Assembly: GCA_050012355.1 (NCBI GenBank)
Contig: JBEKHI010000064.1
Coordinates: forward strand, 1 to 26,322
Direction: 5' to 3'
DNA from: JBEKHI01 sp050012355
GTDB lineage: Bacteria; Actinomycetota; Actinomycetes; Streptosporangiales; Streptosporangiaceae
Length of the DNA stretch: 26,322 bases
Positions 23,530-26,322 of this stretch are shown piece by piece (within the stretch, counting starts at the first letter, position 1; each line of letters begins with the position of its first letter). The notes under the pieces are model-generated. The model saw only the letters and a list, made by a program, of their open reading frames with translations. It searched no databases and was not told the DNA's origin. The position numbers and the translations under genes are program-made.

Positions 23530-24245
23530 TGAACCCCCCGGTAGTCCACCGAGTTCCTGGTCAGCTCCAGGTAGGCGGCCTCGAGCGACGGCCAGCGGGT
23601 CAGTATCTCGGACACCGGGGCGTCGGCGATCACCTTGCCGCGGCCCACCACGATCACGTGGTCGGCGGTGTCTTGCATCTCGCTCATCAGGTGGCTGGAC
23701 ACCAGCACCGTGCGGCCCTCGGCGGCCAGCCCGCGAAGGAACCCGCGGAGCCAGACGATGCCCTCGGGGTCCATCCCGTTGAACGGCTCGTCGAACATCA
23801 GCACCTTCGGGTCACCGATCAGCGCGGCGGCGATGCCGAGCCGCTGGCGCATCCCGAGCGAGAAACCGCCGGCCTTCCGCCGGGAAACAGTTTCAAGCCC
23901 GGTGATTTCAAGCACGTCGTCGGCTCTCGCTGGCGGCAGGTCCTGGGATTTGGCTAGCCAGCGCAGGTGGTTGCGCGCCGAGCGTCCCGGCTGCAGGGCA
24001 CCCGCGTCGAGCAGCGACCCGACGTGACGCAGCGGGTGCTTCAGCGTGCGGTACGTTTTGCCGCCGACCAGCGCGGTGCCGGAGTCGGCGCGGTCCAGGC
24101 CGAGGATGACGCGCATCGTGGTGGATTTGCCCGCGCCGTTGGGCCCGGCGAAACCAGTGACACGGCCGGGGGAGGCGGTAAAGGTCATGTCGTCAAGCGC
24201 TAGGGTGCCGCCATAGCGCTTGCGCAGGCTCGTGACTTCGATCAT
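23526..24245 (-). CDS. ABC transporter ATP-binding protein (DrrA/NatA type)
   Basis: A 239-residue ATPase with Walker A GPNGAGKST, signature FSLGMRQRLGIA, Walker B VLMFDEPFNGMDP and the H-loop VSSHLMSEM. These features match ATPases of ABC-2 exporters (drug, antibiotic or lantibiotic resistance and related). The ATG at 24245 gives the standard start MIEVTSLRKRYGG; the frame is open to 24266 but the extra codons are not conserved. It leads a three-gene operon with the two permeases. Confidence 0.92.
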   Translation of the reverse strand: MIEVTSLRKRYGGTLALDDMTFTASPGRVTGFAGPNGAGKSTTMRVILGLDRADSGTALVGGKTYRTLKHPLRHVGSLLDAGALQPGRSARNHLRWLAKSQDLPPARADDVLEITGLETVSRRKAGGFSLGMRQRLGIAAALIGDPKVLMFDEPFNGMDPEGIVWLRGFLRGLAAEGRTVLVSSHLMSEMQDTADHVIVVGRGKVIADAPVSEILTRWPSLEAAYLELTRNSVDYRGVQ

Positions 24246-24263
24246 GCGCACTGTTTTACGCAG

Positions 24264-24314
24264 CACCCGGTGTCAGCACGGTGCACGCCGCTGACACCTG
24301 GCTGACACCGGGTG
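24264..24314. promoter_or_regulatory. CTGACACC repeat cluster upstream of the ABC-2 operon
   Basis: CACCCGGTGTCAG (24264-24276) is exactly reverse-complemented at 24302-24314. A third copy of the core CTGACACC sits at 24291-24298, 11 bp before the second arm's core. Position just upstream of the ATPase start and the one-turn spacing suggest an operator for a regulator that is not in the window. Confidence 0.5.
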
Positions 24315-24386
24315 GCGGCGCTGCTGTGGCCGTGTTTCCGCGGGCCGTGGCGTGCCGCTGCCGCGGGCGGCGCTGTCCGGAGGCAT

Positions 24387-24466
24387 CTTCTCCCGGGTTG
24401 GTGCACACCGGCTGCCGGACATATTCGGGCATTACGGACGGGGAAAGTGTGCTAACCCGGGAGAAG
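24387..24466. repeat. Large hairpin between cobF and the ABC operon
   Basis: CTTCTCCCGGGTT (24387-24399) pairs perfectly with AACCCGGGAGAAG (24454-24466). After a small bulge the stem continues with GCACAC (24403-24408) and GTGTGC (24447-24452), 19 pairs in all, closing a 38-nt apical region. It lies 70 bp after the cobF stop and may be a terminator or a structured RNA. Confidence 0.55.
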
Positions 24467-24535
24467 TCAGCTGGCCGCCAGCGGGTTCGGGTCGGCTGCG
24501 GCGCTCTCCAGCGACCAGCTGGAAGGCGGTGCGGG

Positions 24536-25348
24536 TCACTCAGTAGTCTCCCGGCGGAGCAGGTAGCTGTCCATGATCCAGCCGTGGCGTTCGCGTAGCT
24601 TGGCGCGGGTCTCGCTGATCTGGGCGGCGACTTCCGTCAGCGGCCCGGAGATCAGCACCTCCTCCGGCAAGCTGAGGTAGGCGCCCCAGTAAACCGACAG
24701 GCTTGGGTCGTCGAACTCGGCCGCGGTGAACCCGCGATCCAGCATGACCACGGCGGAATCCAGCCCGTCTGGCAGGCCGTCGGCGATCCGGCGGGCGGGG
24801 GTGATGTGGATGGGCTCGCCGGTCCGGTTCAGCGGGACGCGGTGCGCCGCCGCGAGCGCTTGGACGCTGGTCACGCCCGGTATCACGGTGCAGGTGAAGG
24901 AGACGGTGCCGAGCGCGCGGACGTGGTTGACGATCCGCAGCGTCGAGTCGTAGACGGACGGGTCGCCCCAGACCAGGAACGCGCCGACGCCGTCCTGGCC
25001 AAGTTCGGCGTCGATCGCCCGCGCGATGAGCTCCGCACGGGCCTGGTGCCAGTCCCGCACCGCGTCTCGATAGCCGTCTGTCGTTAGTGACGCGGAGCGG
25101 TCGCGCGGCGGCTCGGGAATGTCCACGACGCGGTACCGGGGCTCTGTACTGTGTTGGCCCTTAACGCTGTGCTGGCCCTTAAATACGTGCCGGCGCAGGA
25201 TCTCGTCCCTGGCGGCGTTGAGCCCGGATTTGGTGTCCCCCTTGTCGATGCGGAAGAACACGTCCACCCGGTTCAGGGCCTGCACGGCCTGGACGGTGAT
25301 CTGGTCCGGGTGGCCGGGACCCATGCCTATGACGAGCAGTTCGCGCAT
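24536..25348 (-). CDS. cobF: Precorrin-6A synthase (deacetylating), CobF
   Basis: A 270-residue SAM-dependent methyltransferase of the aerobic cobalamin pathway, converting precorrin-5 to precorrin-6A with loss of acetate. N-terminal IGMGPGHPDQIT, central LVWGDPSVYDST and CTVIPGVTSVQALAAAHRVPLN are diagnostic of the tetrapyrrole methylase fold and of CobF. ATG 25348 gives the conserved start MRELLVIGMGPG; the frame is open to 25366. Odd point: an in-frame tandem duplication near residue 60 adds KGQHSVKGQHS, caused by an 18-bp repeat at 25149-25184. It is divergent from cobK, the next pathway step. Confidence 0.92.
   Translation of the reverse strand: MRELLVIGMGPGHPDQITVQAVQALNRVDVFFRIDKGDTKSGLNAARDEILRRHVFKGQHSVKGQHSTEPRYRVVDIPEPPRDRSASLTTDGYRDAVRDWHQARAELIARAIDAELGQDGVGAFLVWGDPSVYDSTLRIVNHVRALGTVSFTCTVIPGVTSVQALAAAHRVPLNRTGEPIHITPARRIADGLPDGLDSAVVMLDRGFTAAEFDDPSLSVYWGAYLSLPEEVLISGPLTEVAAQISETRAKLRERHGWIMDSYLLRRETTE
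25149..25184. repeat. 18-bp tandem duplication inside cobF
   Basis: The 18-nt units at 25149-25166 and 25167-25184 share CTGTG-TGGCCCTTAA and differ at a few positions. The length is a multiple of three, so the frame is kept and six residues are repeated in a likely surface loop. Confidence 0.75.
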
Positions 25349-25353
25349 CTGCC

Positions 25354-25384
25354 CAGTGTTCCGCAAAGCGCGCAGTGTCCCGCA
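25354..25384. promoter_or_regulatory. Direct repeat in the cobF/cobK divergent promoter
   Basis: CAGTGTTCCGCA (25354-25365) recurs as CAGTGTCCCGCA (25373-25384), 11 of 12 bases identical with a 19-bp period, within the 49 bp separating the two starts. It may be a shared operator or duplicated promoter element. No cobalamin riboswitch fits in this gap. Confidence 0.4.
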
Positions 25385-25397
25385 CTACGCTGCGGGA

Positions 25398-26129
25398 ATG
25401 CGTGTCCTCATCCTCGGCGGAACCGGCGAGGCGCGGGAACTGGCGGCCAGACTCGTGGCGGCGGGCACCGACGTGCTGTCCTCACTGGCGGGCCGGGTGC
25501 GCCAGCCACGGCTCCCTGACGGCCCGCGGCGCGTCGGCGGGTTCGGCGGCGCCGATGGTCTGGCGGCCTTCCTGGGGGAAGAGGGCATCACCCATGTGAT
25601 TGACGCGACACACCCGTTCGCCGGCGCCATCTCCGCGAACGCGGCGCGGGCCGCCCTCGGCGCGGGTGTGCCCAGGCTCGTGGTCCGCCGCCCTGAATGG
25701 GAGACCGACCCCTCCTGGCTGACGGCCGAGGACGTCCGCGCCGCCGCCGAGACGGTCCGGGCCTGGCCGGGTGACGGGGTGTTCCTCACCACCGGCCGCC
25801 GTGACCTGGACGCCTTCGCCGCCGACGACGGCCACCGGTTCCTGGTCCGGACCGTCGATCCGCCTTCCGGGGCGGTGCCGCGCAGCATGACGCTGATCCT
25901 GGACCGCGGCCCGTACACGGTCGAGGGGGAGTCCGCGCTGCTGCGCGACCATCGGATCGGGCTGCTGGTGACGAAGAACAGCGGCGGACCCGCGACCGCC
26001 GCGAAGCTGCGGGCCGCGCGGGACCTCGGCGTCCAGGTCGTCATGGTGCGGCGCCCGCCGCTGCCGCCTGGGAGCACCGTCGTGGCGACGGTCCCGGCGG
26101 CGCTGCGCTGGGTCAGCGGTCAGCCGTGA
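25398..26129 (+). CDS. cobK: Precorrin-6A reductase, CobK
   Basis: A 243-residue NADPH-dependent reductase making precorrin-6B from precorrin-6A, the step after CobF. The CobK/CbiJ motifs are present: LILGGTGEARELA at the N-terminus, VIDATHPFA, FLTTGRRDL and LLVTKNSGG. The ATG at 25398 gives the conserved start; the frame is open further upstream but that part is antisense to cobF. Ribosome binding is weak (GCGGGA). Its last 17 bases overlap the convergent SRPBCC gene. Confidence 0.93.
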   Translation: MRVLILGGTGEARELAARLVAAGTDVLSSLAGRVRQPRLPDGPRRVGGFGGADGLAAFLGEEGITHVIDATHPFAGAISANAARAALGAGVPRLVVRRPEWETDPSWLTAEDVRAAAETVRAWPGDGVFLTTGRRDLDAFAADDGHRFLVRTVDPPSGAVPRSMTLILDRGPYTVEGESALLRDHRIGLLVTKNSGGPATAAKLRAARDLGVQVVMVRRPPLPPGSTVVATVPAALRWVSGQP

Positions 26130-26322
26130 TCCGGTTGCGCAGGCTGCTGCCGACGTAGAAGTTCCAGGCCGGAGAACAGCTGTCGAAGCACTCCTGCTGA
26201 GGGACCAGGCCGACGTGGGTGAAGCGCACTTCGGTGCCGTCGGCGGTCGGGGTGATGTCGAAGGTGATATCGGTGCCGATCCACTCGGCCTTGTCCTTGA
26301 CGAAGTTCAGGTAACCGTCGGT
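26113..26322 (-). CDS. SRPBCC/AHSA1-like domain protein, C-terminal part
   Basis: The last 69 residues of a protein that runs off the window edge, ending with TGA at 26115-26113. The stretch FVKDKAEWIGTDITFDI, then GTEVRFTHVGLVP and SPAWNFYVGSSLR, matches the end of SRPBCC (AHSA1/START-like) domains, which bind hydrophobic ligands or act in stress or polyketide chemistry. Function cannot be narrowed from this part. Confidence 0.8.
   Translation of the reverse strand, partial: TDGYLNFVKDKAEWIGTDITFDITPTADGTEVRFTHVGLVPQQECFDSCSPAWNFYVGSSLRNRITADR

Larger units (their letters stand above)
24246..24535. other. 290-bp intergenic stretch rich in inverted repeats
   Basis: No convincing gene lies here; open frames across it have no family features and poor codon patterns. 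It holds a CTGACACC operator-like cluster next to the ABC operon and a large hairpin nearer cobF, both listed separately. Confidence 0.6.

Noticed and set aside
24246..24535. Possible cobalamin riboswitch near cobF
   Set aside because: No B12-box-like conserved core on either strand, and the stretch lies after the end of cobF, not upstream of it.

Overview
The window is high-GC DNA with many GTG starts, dense 4-8 nt gene overlaps, a Tat-type lipoprotein and aerobic-type cobalamin genes. Together these point to an actinobacterium, probably a large-genome soil actinomycete; the genus cannot be read from the sequence. No rRNA, tRNA, transposase, prophage or CRISPR array is visible.

Layout. (1) 1-3307 (+): the tail of an unknown gene, a cytosolic gamma-glutamyltransferase-like hydrolase and a copper amine oxidase, joined by 4-nt overlaps and ended by a perfect 15-bp hairpin. 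(2) 3308-4050: a gap with two strong inverted repeats, then a hicA-hicB type toxin-antitoxin pair with a 28-bp palindrome directly before the hicA start. (3) 4025-7010 (-): a glutamine-synthetase-fold gamma-glutamylamide synthetase and a Rieske oxygenase overlapping by 8 nt, divergent from an aldehyde dehydrogenase (7083-8537, +). (4) 8649-19930 (+): an 11-gene chain. It encodes an oligopeptide-type ABC importer (lipoprotein, two permeases, two ATPases) interrupted by an alpha/beta hydrolase, followed by an amidohydrolase-fold protein, a cytidine-deaminase-fold protein, a creatininase-family protein, a KynB-type cyclase-family hydrolase, and a 777-residue fusion of a class V PLP enzyme with a sarcosine-oxidase-type flavoenzyme. 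(5) 19931-21376: an EamA exporter divergent from an Lrp/AsnC regulator. (6) 21350-24245 (-): an ABC-2 transporter operon, one permease of which carries a large extracytoplasmic insert. (7) 24536-26129: divergent cobF and cobK, then the end of an SRPBCC gene.

How the parts may work together (inference): regions 1, 3 and 4 look like one catabolic island for an imported amine or amide. The ABC system would import it. The amide, cyclic-amide and amidine-type hydrolases and the PLP-FAD fusion would open it, remove amino groups or demethylate it. Amines released could be gamma-glutamylated, oxidised by the Rieske enzyme and freed by the GGT-like hydrolase, or oxidised directly by the copper amine oxidase, with the aldehyde dehydrogenase removing the aldehydes. 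Two tandem 21-bp-spaced ATCC-type elements, one in the Rieske/aldehyde dehydrogenase promoter region and one before the ABC operon, suggest shared control by a regulator that is not in the window.
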